Positions 48,196-57,443 of a DNA stretch of 64,000 nt are shown here, one piece after another. Each line of letters begins with the position of its first letter. The first letter of the stretch is position 1. Source of the DNA: Bacillota bacterium (lineage in GTDB: Bacteria; Bacillota; Clostridia; Christensenellales; CAG-138); NCBI GenBank assembly GCA_023390655.1, contig JAEWCL010000020.1, positions 62,001 to 126,000 of the forward strand. The letters are read 5' to 3'. Position numbers and translations under genes: made by a program. The notes below the pieces were generated by a model, which was given only the letters and a program-made list of their open reading frames with translations, was not told the origin of the DNA and did not search any database.

Positions 48196-51114
48196 ATGGA
48201 TAAAATTCGCGCTTTTTTCCTCCGCATTGGAGAGCAGATTACAAATCTCTGGGAAGCCGTGCGGCAGCGGCTCTTTCCCGGTTCCGTCAAGCCTTCCCGC
48301 CACTTAAAGGAAGAGGAGGAGCTTTTCCCGCAGCGGACACGGCGGTTTTCCGCCGTACAGCCCCGGGACGATTCCGGAGAAACGCGCCTGTTTGATCCCC
48401 TGGAAGAACCCACGGACGAAACCCCTCACGAAAGCGAGCCCTTGTTTATGGAACCCACCCGCAAACGTCCCTTCATATTGAGCGTCATGTTTACAACGCT
48501 GCACTTCGTGGTGTTTGGATGCGTCCTGCTTGGGCTGGGGGCGCTTGGCGCGGGCATCGGCATTGCAAAGGCGTATGTCGAAACAACGCCGACGATTGAT
48601 CGCGCGCAGCTGACAAAGTCCGACCGTACGTCGTACATCTATGACAAAGACGGGCAGCTCATTACCACGATTGCGAATCTTGAATACCGCGACTGGGTGG
48701 ATATCGAGCAGATTCCCGACCGCCTGCAGAACGCGTTTATCGCGGTGGAGGACGTGCGTTTTTACCGCCATTCGGGCGTGGACATCAAGCGCCTGTTTTC
48801 GGCGGCGCTTGAAATTTTAGGCAACAGCAATAGCTCCGGCGGCAGCACTATCACGCAGCAGCTCATCAAGAGCAAAATCGTCGGCAACCAGCGCAATTAC
48901 AAACGCAAAATCCAGGAAGCCTATCTTGCGCTCGAGCTTGAACAGGAAATCGATAAAAAGAAGATACTCGAGGCTTATCTCAACGACATTCATCTGGGAG
49001 AGGCCAACTATGGCGTAAAAACCGCCGCTAAGGATTATTTCAATAAGGAGCTCGATCAGCTGACCATCCGCGAGTGCGCGATGCTTGCGGGCCTTACCCA
49101 GAACCCGTACTACTACAACCCCCGCAAAAACATGTATAAGCGCGACCCGGAATACTGGCAGGTGACACAGCGCCGTACGGATACCGTGCTTGAGCGCATG
49201 TATGAGGCGAACTTCATTACGTCCGAGGAATACCGCGCGGCGCTCAAGGAAGAGGTTCAGATCGTGGAGGTCTCCACGCAGAACCAGCTCTATGACATGC
49301 CTTATTTCGTGGAATACGCCATTAAGGACGTTGTAAAGCACCTGCTTGCACAGCGGGGCCTGCCGGAAACGAACGCGAATTTGAGCGCTGTGGAAAATGA
49401 ATTGCGCACAAGCGGCTACCACATTTATACGACCGTGGACCGCAACATGCAGAACACCGTGCAGGATACGCTTGCAAACTGGGACAATTATCCGCAGCTT
49501 AAGGACCCCAAGGCGGTGGAAACGGTGGAAACGCTTTCCGACGGTACCGTGATTGAGACCGCACAGCCCCAGGCGGCCGCCGTCGTATTCGATTACCATG
49601 CGGGAGAGCTTCGCGCCATCATCGGCGGGCGCACAAGCCCCACCATCCGCAAGGGGAAAAACCGCGCTTCGCAAAGCTATCTGGAGGTCGGTTCCTCCAT
49701 CAAGCCGCTGGCCGTCTATGGACCGGCGCTGGATGCGGGCGCGTCGCCCGCGACGATCATCGGCAACCTGCCGCAGCGCATCGAGGGCTGGGGCGGCGAC
49801 AAAGGCTTCCCCTACATCGGCGATGCGAAATATATCGGCCCCATCACGATCCGGCGGGGCATCATCTCCTCCCTGAACGTTGTGGCGGCGCGTACGCTCT
49901 TTGAGCGTGTGCAGCCTGAAGTAGCCGCGAAATATCTGGAAAACCTTGGCGCGAACACCGCCAAGATCAATGTGGACGGCCCGGGCCTTGCGCTGGGTAC
50001 CTCCGGCTTGACCGTCATACAGATGGCGGCAGCCTATGGCGCAATCGCCGCGGGCGGGGAATACAAAGAGCCCCTGTCGTTTACCCGCGTGGTGGACGAC
50101 AACGGCAACGTGATCCTCGATGCGAACGCCGTACGCGATACGCACCGCGTATACAAGGCCAGTACGGCCTATATGCTCATCGATATGCTCACCGACGCCG
50201 TCCGCGGCGGCACGGGTACCGCCGCGAAGATCAGCGGCATGACGGTCGCAGGTAAGACCGGTACCAACTCCGACTACCGCAGCGTCTACTTTGCGGGCAT
50301 GACGCCCTACTATTCCTCCGCCATATGGATTGGGCACGACTATCCCGTAAACGTCCTCAAGGATAAAACAACGGGCGGCAAATATGCGGCGCTTTTGTGG
50401 CAGGCTTATATGAAAAAGCTGCATGAAGGCCTGCCGGACAAGAGCATTATAGACGCCTCCCCCGCAGAACTAGGCCTTGTGAAAAAGACGGTGTGCTCGG
50501 TCTCCGGCATGCTTGCGACCGACGCCTGCTATGCGGACAGTGCCGGGCATGTGCCGGTGACGGATTGGTTCCTGGAGGAAAACGCGCCGACCGAAACGTG
50601 CGATGTGCACGCCGCGGTTGCCATCTGCAACGAAAGCGGGCAGATCGCCACCCCCAACTGCCCGTCTGAAACCGTGGTATCGGGTGCTGTGGTGCTGGTG
50701 CGCCCCGGCAGCTACTATGACCAGTTCCCGGATGAAGTCCTAAAGCAGGGCATTCCCAATGCCGTGCGTACGGCGCTCACGCTTGAAGAGTATGAAGCCA
50801 CGGTGTATCCGCAGAATGTCTGCACGCTGCATACGGGCGCCGGGCAGAGCGTTACGGAACTGCAGTACCGCGCAAGCTCGCTCCGGCAGGAAATATTGGA
50901 CCTGATCGCCTCCAACACGCTTAGTGCGGGGGACGTCTCCATCCTCACGGAAAAGGCGGATAAGCTGTATAGAACATCGAACAGCAGCAGCGCCCAGTCC
51001 CTTACCTATGCGATATTGGACGCGCAGCAGGAGCTTTCCCGCGTGCGGGGGATTGAAACGCCCGCACCCGCGGTTACGCCGCCCGGAGAAACATTCCCGG
51101 AGCAGACGCCGTGA
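48196..51114 (+). CDS. Class A penicillin-binding protein (PBP1A type)
   Basis: The 972-residue bifunctional peptidoglycan synthase has a cytoplasmic N-terminal tail of about 95 residues, one transmembrane helix (about 97-125), a glycosyltransferase domain with VEDVRFYRHSGVD and GGSTITQQLIKSK, and a transpeptidase domain with SxxK (VGSSIKPLAVYG), SxN (ISSLNVVAA) and KTG (VAGKTGTNSDYR). A C-terminal extension (about 755-972) contains paired cysteines (TVCSVSGMLATDAC, CDVHAAVAICNESGQIATPNC) that may form disulfides outside the cell. It starts at ATG 48196 after GGGAGA. The UDG gene overlaps its stop (GTGA). Confidence 0.96.
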   Translation: MDKIRAFFLRIGEQITNLWEAVRQRLFPGSVKPSRHLKEEEELFPQRTRRFSAVQPRDDSGETRLFDPLEEPTDETPHESEPLFMEPTRKRPFILSVMFTTLHFVVFGCVLLGLGALGAGIGIAKAYVETTPTIDRAQLTKSDRTSYIYDKDGQLITTIANLEYRDWVDIEQIPDRLQNAFIAVEDVRFYRHSGVDIKRLFSAALEILGNSNSSGGSTITQQLIKSKIVGNQRNYKRKIQEAYLALELEQEIDKKKILEAYLNDIHLGEANYGVKTAAKDYFNKELDQLTIRECAMLAGLTQNPYYYNPRKNMYKRDPEYWQVTQRRTDTVLERMYEANFITSEEYRAALKEEVQIVEVSTQNQLYDMPYFVEYAIKDVVKHLLAQRGLPETNANLSAVENELRTSGYHIYTTVDRNMQNTVQDTLANWDNYPQLKDPKAVETVETLSDGTVIETAQPQAAAVVFDYHAGELRAIIGGRTSPTIRKGKNRASQSYLEVGSSIKPLAVYGPALDAGASPATIIGNLPQRIEGWGGDKGFPYIGDAKYIGPITIRRGIISSLNVVAARTLFERVQPEVAAKYLENLGANTAKINVDGPGLALGTSGLTVIQMAAAYGAIAAGGEYKEPLSFTRVVDDNGNVILDANAVRDTHRVYKASTAYMLIDMLTDAVRGGTGTAAKISGMTVAGKTGTNSDYRSVYFAGMTPYYSSAIWIGHDYPVNVLKDKTTGGKYAALLWQAYMKKLHEGLPDKSIIDASPAELGLVKKTVCSVSGMLATDACYADSAGHVPVTDWFLEENAPTETCDVHAAVAICNESGQIATPNCPSETVVSGAVVLVRPGSYYDQFPDEVLKQGIPNAVRTALTLEEYEATVYPQNVCTLHTGAGQSVTELQYRASSLRQEILDLIASNTLSAGDVSILTEKADKLYRTSNSSSAQSLTYAILDAQQELSRVRGIETPAPAVTPPGETFPEQTP

Positions 51115-51734
51115 CAGCAGCCTTAAACACGCTCTATGAAGCGGAGCGCGCGCGCCTTTTGGCGCTTAATAATACGCCGGGCATCCCAACAGGCATGCAT
51201 GCGTCTCCCGTATTTGGACAAGGGCCGGAGCATCCGTCCCTGGTTCTCGTCGGCGAAGCGCCGGGCGCAGAGGAAACAAAGGCCGGGCGTCCGTTCGTCG
51301 GCAAGGCGGGCAAGCAACTTGATGCGCTTTTGGAGACCGCAAACATCCCGCGTGAAGCGGTGTTTATTACAAATGCGGTCAAATACCGGCCCACTACGGT
51401 GTCCGAACGCTCCGTGCGCAACCGTACGCCGGATAAGAATGAGATTGCCGCCGCCTTGCCGCTTTTGCGGGAGGAGTTGTTGCTTTTAAAGCCTGCCTGC
51501 ATCGCGACGCTTGGCAATGTGCCGCTTTTAGCGATCCTTACGCTTTGTGAAAAGGAAAAGGGGACCATCGGCACACTGCACGGCGCGCCGCTCACAGTGT
51601 TGATGCAAGGCATGGAGACGGTGCTTTTTCCGCTGTATCATCCGGCGGGCGTAATCTACAACCCGTCTTTGCTTGCGGTTTGCGAGCGGGACGCTGCGGC
51701 GCTTGGGCGTTTTTACGCTGTGAACAAACGGTGA
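51111..51734 (+). CDS. Family 4-type uracil-DNA glycosylase lacking Fe-S cysteines
   Basis: The 207-residue protein matches family 4 UDGs in VFGQGPEHPSLVLVGEAPGAEE (motif 1), GRPFVGKAGKQLDALLETANI, FITNAVKYRPT and YHPAGVIYNPSLL (motif 2). Family 4 enzymes normally bind a [4Fe-4S] cluster through four Cys: two near the N-terminus, one in K-C-R-P and one further on. Here all four positions lack Cys (KYRPT instead of KCRPP; EIAAALP where Cys is expected; no CxxC before VFGQG). It either works without the cluster or has another role. GTG 51111 overlaps the PBP stop codon. Confidence 0.85.
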   Translation: MTAALNTLYEAERARLLALNNTPGIPTGMHASPVFGQGPEHPSLVLVGEAPGAEETKAGRPFVGKAGKQLDALLETANIPREAVFITNAVKYRPTTVSERSVRNRTPDKNEIAAALPLLREELLLLKPACIATLGNVPLLAILTLCEKEKGTIGTLHGAPLTVLMQGMETVLFPLYHPAGVIYNPSLLAVCERDAAALGRFYAVNKR

Positions 51735-51897
51735 AATCTCCCGCCGCACTGCACGCCGCGCCAATTGGATATGCTATAATCAGGGCGGCGCTTTCCAGTT
51801 TCTGTGGAATGGCTGCCGATTTATAACAATATGGAACGGATGGTTACACATAAAAAAACAGATGCGCCGCCGCGGAAGCGGCCGAAAAGGTACTGCT

Positions 51898-53037
51898 ATG
51901 AAACACCGTATTTTTGCCGTTGTTTTGCTGCTTGTGCTGTTGCTGGGGATGGCCGGTAATACGGCCTTGGCGCATACGCGCGAATTTGGCCGGGTCACCG
52001 CGCAGGACGTCCGGCTCAGAAGCGAGCCCAATACGGATTCCGATGTACTTGCGCAGCTGCCGTTGGGGACCGAAGTGGAGGTTCTTGATGAAGAGGGCGG
52101 ATGGTACCGGGTGCTGTATGGAGAAACGGTAGGCTACCTCAGGCAGGATTACATTTTTGTAAACGCGGTGGGCAGCCGTGCCGCCTATGTTCTGGAGGAC
52201 GGCGTCAAGCTGCGCGGCGGCCCCGGGCAGTCCGCCTATGTGGTGGCCGAACTTTCCGCAAGCCAGGGCGTGAAGGTCAAACAAATGGTGGGGGACTGGT
52301 ATTTTGTCGTCGCGGGGGATTGCGTAGGGTATGTGCACCGCAATTACCTGCTGATGACGCAGGCCACAAACACCGCCAGCAATATGCTCAAGGTGGGGAT
52401 GGAAGGCCAGGAAGTCAAGCGCATGCAGGCGGAGCTTTCCAAGAGAGGCTTTTTAGCAAAGATTGACGTGACCGGAAGCTATGGCGCAAAAACGCGCCAG
52501 GCCGTTGCGGACTTTCAAAAAGCGAATGAGTTTGCTGCTGACGGCGTTGCGGGAGGCACGACGCTCAACGCCCTGTATGACATCAACAACAAAGTCAACA
52601 GAGCAAACGCTACCGCAACGCAGATCAAGGGCAGCGTCGAGATGCTTGACTGGTTCAAGGGAGGGAACGAGTGGCTCTATAAAGGCGCGAAGTTTACGAT
52701 TACGGACGTAAAAACCGGCCTCTCGTTCCAGGCGCGCCGGTTTGGCGGTTGGTATCACGCGGACAGCGAGCCCGTTACCGCATCCGACACCGCGATGATG
52801 AAGAAGATTGCGGGCGGCGAGTGGAGCTGGGACAGGCGGGCGATCTGGGTCAGCTTCCGCGGCAAGTACGTCGCAGCCAGCATGCACTGCATGCCGCATA
52901 TGGCGAATCCGACCGCCAGCAATAATTTCCCGGGCCATTTTTGCGTACATCTTTTAAACTCCAAGGTGCACGAAACCAGCAAGCCCTGCCCGCGCCACCA
53001 GGCCGCCGTGCAGGCAGCCTACCGCGCGGGGAAGTAG
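51898..53037 (+). CDS. Secreted SH3/peptidoglycan-binding protein
   Basis: A 379-residue exported protein: signal peptide (about 1-25, ending NTALA), two bacterial SH3 domains (about 30-90 with VRLRSEPNTDSDVLAQLPLG; 98-155 with VKLRGGPGQSAYVVAEL), a peptidoglycan-binding helical domain (about 165-235, VGMEGQEVKRMQAELSKRGF) and a C-terminal domain (250-379) that contains several His and Cys (ASMHCMPHMANPT, GHFCVHLLNSKVHETS). The last domain may be a metal-dependent hydrolase, but I do not recognise the family. ATG 51898 follows AAAAGG. It lies upstream of a two-component system and probably acts in the cell wall. Confidence 0.85.
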   Translation: MKHRIFAVVLLLVLLLGMAGNTALAHTREFGRVTAQDVRLRSEPNTDSDVLAQLPLGTEVEVLDEEGGWYRVLYGETVGYLRQDYIFVNAVGSRAAYVLEDGVKLRGGPGQSAYVVAELSASQGVKVKQMVGDWYFVVAGDCVGYVHRNYLLMTQATNTASNMLKVGMEGQEVKRMQAELSKRGFLAKIDVTGSYGAKTRQAVADFQKANEFAADGVAGGTTLNALYDINNKVNRANATATQIKGSVEMLDWFKGGNEWLYKGAKFTITDVKTGLSFQARRFGGWYHADSEPVTASDTAMMKKIAGGEWSWDRRAIWVSFRGKYVAASMHCMPHMANPTASNNFPGHFCVHLLNSKVHETSKPCPRHQAAVQAAYRAGK

Positions 53038-53076
53038 CCGCACAGCCTTGAAACGTCTAGCGATGGAGGAAGTATT

Positions 53077-53751
53077 ATGAAAATTCTTGTTGCCGATGAT
53101 GACCAGATCGTACACGAGTCGTTGGGGATTTATTTAAAAGCGGAAGGCTATGAGCCGGTGGACGTATATGACGGGGATGCGGCGATTGCAGCTGTAGGGC
53201 CGGAGATCGCGCTGTGCGTGCTGGATATCATGATGCCCGGCCGCTCCGGCATTGAGGTCTGCAAGGAAATCCGCAAGACCTCGCACCTGCCCATCATTAT
53301 GCTTACCGCAAAAGGCGAGGAAGTGGACCGTATCGTGGGCCTTGAGCTCGGGGCCGATGATTACATCGTAAAGCCCTTCAGCCCGCGCGAGGTCGTCGCC
53401 CGCATCAAGGCGGTGCTCAGGCGCACGCAGGAGCAGCAGGACAGCGAAGACGGCGCGCTGGTATTTAACGGGCTTGCAATCGACCTCAAGAGCTATACCG
53501 TGACCCTTCGCGGGGAGCCGGTGATCTGCACGCCCAAGGAAATCGAAATCCTGCACATGCTCGCTTCCAATCCGGGGCAGGTGTTCACGCGCGAGCAGCT
53601 GCTAAACCGCGTGTGGGGATATGATTTTGCGGGCGAAACGCGCACGGTGGATACGCACATTAAGCGCATCCGCGCAAAGCTTGATAACGAGGGCCTCGGT
53701 TGGAGCATCAAGACTATCTACGGCGTCGGCTACAAGTTTGAGGTGGACTGA
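53077..53751 (+). CDS. OmpR/PhoB-family response regulator
   Basis: The 224-residue regulator has a receiver domain (1-118) with the acidic pair DDD (near residue 8), phospho-Asp in LCVLDIMMPGRSG (about 51), Thr in IIMLTAKG and Lys in YIVKPFSPREV. The C-terminal winged-helix domain (about 125-224) ends VWGYDFAGETRTVDTHIKRIRAKLD. Its partner is the histidine kinase 265 bases downstream. ATG 53077 follows GGAGGAAG. Confidence 0.96.
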   Translation: MKILVADDDQIVHESLGIYLKAEGYEPVDVYDGDAAIAAVGPEIALCVLDIMMPGRSGIEVCKEIRKTSHLPIIMLTAKGEEVDRIVGLELGADDYIVKPFSPREVVARIKAVLRRTQEQQDSEDGALVFNGLAIDLKSYTVTLRGEPVICTPKEIEILHMLASNPGQVFTREQLLNRVWGYDFAGETRTVDTHIKRIRAKLDNEGLGWSIKTIYGVGYKFEVD

Positions 53752-53928
53752 GAGTAGGTAAAGCTTCTTAGCGAGTGCTTAAATTTTAGGATGTTGATTC
53801 TATAAAGCACTGAGGATTGTTTTGTTCGGGGGACGATCTGCTTCTGATAATGCATTGGAGGTATATGTGCGTCTTTTGGATAGGCACTGTTCCTCAAATC
53901 CTCTTAAAGAATGCTTGTGATAAGGGGT

Positions 53929-53993
53929 GCGGGGGGCGAAGCCCTCCCGCTATTCAATATAAAATAATTTTTCGTCGCCGCCGTAGGCGGCGA
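53929..53993. repeat. Two intergenic palindromes between regulator and kinase
   Basis: GCGGGGGGC-GAA-GCCCTCCCGC (53929-53950) and TCGCCGCC-GTA-GGCGGCGA (53975-53993) lie in the 264-base gap (53752-54015). The first resembles the GC-rich units of the repeats near 22 and 34.8 kb. Otherwise the gap has no gene. Confidence 0.6.
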
Positions 53994-54015
53994 TACCCTT
54001 TTGAAAGGACTGCCC

Positions 54016-55977
54016 ATGCGGAGCGTTTTCCTTTGGCGCATGCTGATGATGCTGGCACTGACCGTGCTGCTGGCCTCCCTGCTCACAACGGGGGGCTACA
54101 TGTATTTGAGCCGGGATACTTATACGTCTATCATGCTCACCGAGCTTGCGCCAAAGGCGGAGGCGGTGAGCCAGCTTCTGACGGAATACAACGACGAACA
54201 TGTAGACAAGGAAACATTTTCCCGCCTTGCGGACGGCCTAATGCGCGCTTCGGGCGTAACAGGGATCGTGACGGACGCAAAGGGCGCGCCGCTCTATCAT
54301 ACCATCGCGCTGGACAGCGCGCCGCAGCGCTATCTTGACCTATTGAATCAGGAGTTGCAAAAGGCGCTTGCAGGCGAGACCACGCGGCATGACGATATCC
54401 GCACGCCGGATGGAAGGCTTGCGCTTTCCATCTGCATTCCCGTCAGGGACGCAAACGGCAATGTCACGGGCAGCGTGTTTCTATTAAAGTCTGAAGAGGA
54501 AATCAACACGACGACTCAGAGGCTCAACCGCTCGCTGCTGCTTGTGGTGGCGGTCGTGCTGCCGGTGATGCTGGTGGCCTCCGCGTTTGGCGTCAAGCGG
54601 CTTGCGGAGCCCCTGCATGAGATGGCGGGCGTTGCCATCAAAATGAGCCAGGGCGATTTTCAAATACGCGCCAATGAACGTGAAATCGGCGAGGTGGGCA
54701 TGCTCGCGCGCGCATTGAACCAGATGTGCAATACGCTTTCGCAGACCATCTATCAGCTGCGCGCGGAAAAAAGCCAGCTCAACCAGCTGCTCTTCAGCTT
54801 TTCTGAAGGGATTGCGGCGACGGACAGCGTCGGCGTATTGACGCATTACAACCCCGCGCTCATGCGCATGTTCGGTTCCGTGCGCGTCAATTCCCGCATT
54901 GAACTCATCCCCGACGCCGCGATTTGGGAAGCGTTCGACGAGGTATACCGTACGGGTGAAATGCAGAACATGCGCTATCAGCTCCCGGGTGATAAGATGC
55001 TATGGATCACCATCTCCCCCGTTGTAACGGAGCAGGGCGAGCGCACGGGCGTTGTGGGCCTTTTTAAGGATATGACGGAGATGGAACGGCTCGAGCGCAC
55101 GCGGCGCGAGTATGTGGCAAACGTCAGCCATGAATTGAGAACGCCGCTCACCGCGGTGCGCGGGCTATTGGAGCCGCTGGCGGACGGTATGGTCAAGGAA
55201 GAAGCGGACAGGCAGCGGTATTACCGCATCATGCTCAAGGAAGTCATGCGCCTTTCCCGCCTGATTACGGATATGCTCCAGCTTTCCCGCCTGCAGGCGG
55301 GTACGGAGTATATGGAGCTTGTCGAGGTGGATATCAATGAAATTCTCGACGATATCCGCCAGAGCTACCTCAAGGAGGCGGCGCAGCGCGGCATCACGCT
55401 CCTGGTGGACGCCCCCAAGCTTCCGCATGTGTTGACAGACCCCGACCGCGTGGAGCAGGTGATCGTGATTCTTCTTGACAACGCCATGCGCTACACGCCC
55501 GAAGGCGGCACCATTACCCTCTATGGCGAGGACGGCGTGCGCGTCAACATCTGCGTGAAGGACACCGGCTGCGGCATCCCGGAAAAGGACATCCCGCATG
55601 TGTTCGATCGGTTTTACAAGGTGGACAAATCGAGAAAAGAGGGCGGTACGGGCCTTGGCCTCTCCATCGCGCGCAACATTATCGCAAAGCTTGGCGAAAT
55701 GGTCGCGGTGGAAAGCCGGGAGGGGCAAGGGACAACCTTCCGCTTCACGCTCAAAAAATATGTCAGCAACGCCATTGCGCTTGGGCCCGCGCCCGAGGAA
55801 TGGGACGGTACAGCTTCCGATCTTGGCACCCTCCCGCCCATCGTGCAGGCGCACGGCGTTTTAGAGGACGCGCCGTCGGATATGGACGCGCCCTACGAGG
55901 TGCTGCCGCAGGAAGACAAGCGCCCGGAGCGTCCCGAAAAACGGACGGAACGAAAACGCCCCAGGACAAGGCTGTAG
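54016..55977 (+). CDS. Sensor histidine kinase (HAMP-PAS-HisKA-HATPase)
   Basis: The 653-residue kinase has an N-terminal transmembrane helix (about 5-28), an extracytoplasmic domain (to about 165), a second helix (LLLVVAVVLPVMLVASAFGV, about 172-191), HAMP (to about 245), a PAS-like domain (about 255-355), HisKA with the phosphorylated His in VSHELRTPLTAVRG, and a HATPase with DNAMRYTPEGG (N box) and DTGCGIPEKDIPHVFDRF, then GGTGLGLSIA. The architecture is that of PhoR/WalK/ResE kinases. A 70-residue charged tail (PERPEKRTERKRPRTRL) is unusual. ATG 54016 follows AAAGGA. It pairs with the regulator upstream; the signal is probably cell-envelope related. Confidence 0.93.
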   Translation: MRSVFLWRMLMMLALTVLLASLLTTGGYMYLSRDTYTSIMLTELAPKAEAVSQLLTEYNDEHVDKETFSRLADGLMRASGVTGIVTDAKGAPLYHTIALDSAPQRYLDLLNQELQKALAGETTRHDDIRTPDGRLALSICIPVRDANGNVTGSVFLLKSEEEINTTTQRLNRSLLLVVAVVLPVMLVASAFGVKRLAEPLHEMAGVAIKMSQGDFQIRANEREIGEVGMLARALNQMCNTLSQTIYQLRAEKSQLNQLLFSFSEGIAATDSVGVLTHYNPALMRMFGSVRVNSRIELIPDAAIWEAFDEVYRTGEMQNMRYQLPGDKMLWITISPVVTEQGERTGVVGLFKDMTEMERLERTRREYVANVSHELRTPLTAVRGLLEPLADGMVKEEADRQRYYRIMLKEVMRLSRLITDMLQLSRLQAGTEYMELVEVDINEILDDIRQSYLKEAAQRGITLLVDAPKLPHVLTDPDRVEQVIVILLDNAMRYTPEGGTITLYGEDGVRVNICVKDTGCGIPEKDIPHVFDRFYKVDKSRKEGGTGLGLSIARNIIAKLGEMVAVESREGQGTTFRFTLKKYVSNAIALGPAPEEWDGTASDLGTLPPIVQAHGVLEDAPSDMDAPYEVLPQEDKRPERPEKRTERKRPRTRL

Positions 55978-55993
55978 CCTGTTTGTGAAGAAC

Positions 55994-56033
55994 AAAAAAA
56001 GACCGCGCTCCATAAAAAGCGCCGGTCTTTTTT
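55994..56033 (+). terminator. Terminator of the two-component system
   Basis: AGACCG-CGCT ... AGCG-C-CGGTCT stem (one bulge), flanked by A7 and T7, starting 17 bases after the kinase stop codon. Confidence 0.8.
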
Positions 56034-56149
56034 GTATGGAAAACAGGTTGTTTTTGTGCGGAAGTGTTCACATGCGGTTGCGTGGGCGGCATAATTTGTC
56101 CGCCGCCACATACCTTGTACTATATACGGGACAAGGGGGAAAAAAGAAT

Positions 56150-57064
56150 ATGGAATTTCGGCGGAGGAAACACAGGCGCCGTTACGCTGCACCAGAAGGG
56201 TCAGGGACGGGCAAGGCCATATTGGCGCTGCTCATTATCGGCGCGCTGGTGTATCTGGTAAGCGCGTCCGCCGCAGGTACTTGGGTGGCGCAGAATGTGG
56301 TCGCCCCCGTGTTTGCCTGGGTGGATGAGCAATTAAAAGGCGCGCCCGCTGCGGCGACGCCCGATGTGAGCGTGGAGGCCCCCGGCCAGACGATCATCAG
56401 CGAGGAGCCGGGCAAGACGGTGACAGGGGATGTGGAAGTGCCGGCCATGGAGTGCTTTGCCTTGCAGATGGGTGTTTACAGCACGCAGGCGAATGCGGAT
56501 ACGGAGGCGGATGCGCTTCAAAAACGCGGTGCCGGCGGGTATGTGATGGAGGACGCGGGAAAATACCGCGTGCTTGCGGCGGCGTACGCGGAGCGCACGA
56601 GTTTGGATCAGGTGCGTGAGCAATTGAAGACGGATGGGCTCGACAGCGCGCTCTACACGTTTGTGGCGCCTGTGAGCACGCTGCGCGTAACGGCGACGGA
56701 GGCGCAGCTCAAGCGCATCCGGGACGGCTTTGCAGCGCTTGACGCCATACAGCAGAACATCGGCGCATCCTCGCTTGCGTTTGATAAGGAACAGCAGGAG
56801 GTCGCAAGCGGTGTGACAAAGGCGAATGAACTGCTCACAGAGCTCAAAGCGGCAAAGGAGGCGTTCTCTGTCGGCGATCCGTCTGCAAACGCCGTGCTAT
56901 CCGCAATGGGGGAGTGCTTCAACAAATATGAGGAGGCGCTTGCAACGCTTGCGGGCAGCAATGCCGAAAGTTTTGTGGATTTTTCCTCGAAAATGAAGTA
57001 CACTCATTTATATATTGCACACGCTTATGCAACGCTTGCCCAGCAGGTATCCGCTATGGCGTGA
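56150..57064 (+). CDS. SPOR-domain membrane protein
   Basis: A 304-residue protein with a basic N-terminus (MEFRRRKHRRRYAAPEGSG), one transmembrane helix (about 23-45), a linker, a SPOR-like domain (about 103-180; CFALQMGVYSTQANADTEAD, then GGYVMEDAGKYRVLAAAYAERTSLDQVREQL) and a helical C-terminal region of about 110 residues. SPOR domains bind denuded peptidoglycan at division or sporulation septa. ATG 56150 follows AAGGGGGA; the upstream frame has no ribosome site. The DRTGG cluster begins 24 bases downstream, with separate functions likely. Confidence 0.85.
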   Translation: MEFRRRKHRRRYAAPEGSGTGKAILALLIIGALVYLVSASAAGTWVAQNVVAPVFAWVDEQLKGAPAAATPDVSVEAPGQTIISEEPGKTVTGDVEVPAMECFALQMGVYSTQANADTEADALQKRGAGGYVMEDAGKYRVLAAAYAERTSLDQVREQLKTDGLDSALYTFVAPVSTLRVTATEAQLKRIRDGFAALDAIQQNIGASSLAFDKEQQEVASGVTKANELLTELKAAKEAFSVGDPSANAVLSAMGECFNKYEEALATLAGSNAESFVDFSSKMKYTHLYIAHAYATLAQQVSAMA

Positions 57065-57088
57065 ATACAATTTCACCGGAGGATACGG

Positions 57089-57439
57089 ATGAAGATTGCC
57101 AAGGTGGCGGAACTGTTGGACGCGCGCGTGCTATGTTGTGCGGAGCGGCTGAATTGCGAAGTTACTTCGGCATTTGGTGCGGACCTCATGAGCGATGTTC
57201 TGGCCTTTATGGACGCGGAAACGCTGCTTTTGACGGGCCTTGTCAATCTGCATGTTATCCGTACGGCGGAAATGCTGGAGCTTCCCTGCGTGGTGTTTGT
57301 TTCCGGAAAAACCGTGGGCGAGGATATTCTTTCCCGTGCCATCGAGCAGAATGTTGTACTCTTAAGCACGGCGCGTTCGCTCTATGAATGCAGCGGGCTA
57401 TTGTATAACGCCGGCCTTACGGGCTGCAAAAGAGGGTAG
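57089..57439 (+). CDS. DRTGG-domain protein
   Basis: A 116-residue single-domain protein of the DRTGG fold (MKIAKVAELLDARVLCCAERLNCEV..GADLMSDVLAF..LLLTGLVNLHVIRTAEMLELPCVVFVSGK). The fold is found in phosphotransacetylase and in CBS-DRTGG proteins, where it is thought to bind a nucleotide or act as an assembly module. It opens a five-gene cluster (DRTGG, ATPase, [FeFe]-hydrogenase-like, DRTGG, PHP) that recurs in hydrogen-metabolising anaerobes. ATG 57089 follows CGGAGGATACGG. Confidence 0.85.
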   Translation: MKIAKVAELLDARVLCCAERLNCEVTSAFGADLMSDVLAFMDAETLLLTGLVNLHVIRTAEMLELPCVVFVSGKTVGEDILSRAIEQNVVLLSTARSLYECSGLLYNAGLTGCKRG

Positions 57440-57443
57440 CGGG

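Noticed and set aside
48817..50424. 535-codon open frame antisense to the PBP gene
   Set aside because: Shadow frame created by codon bias in the PBP gene.
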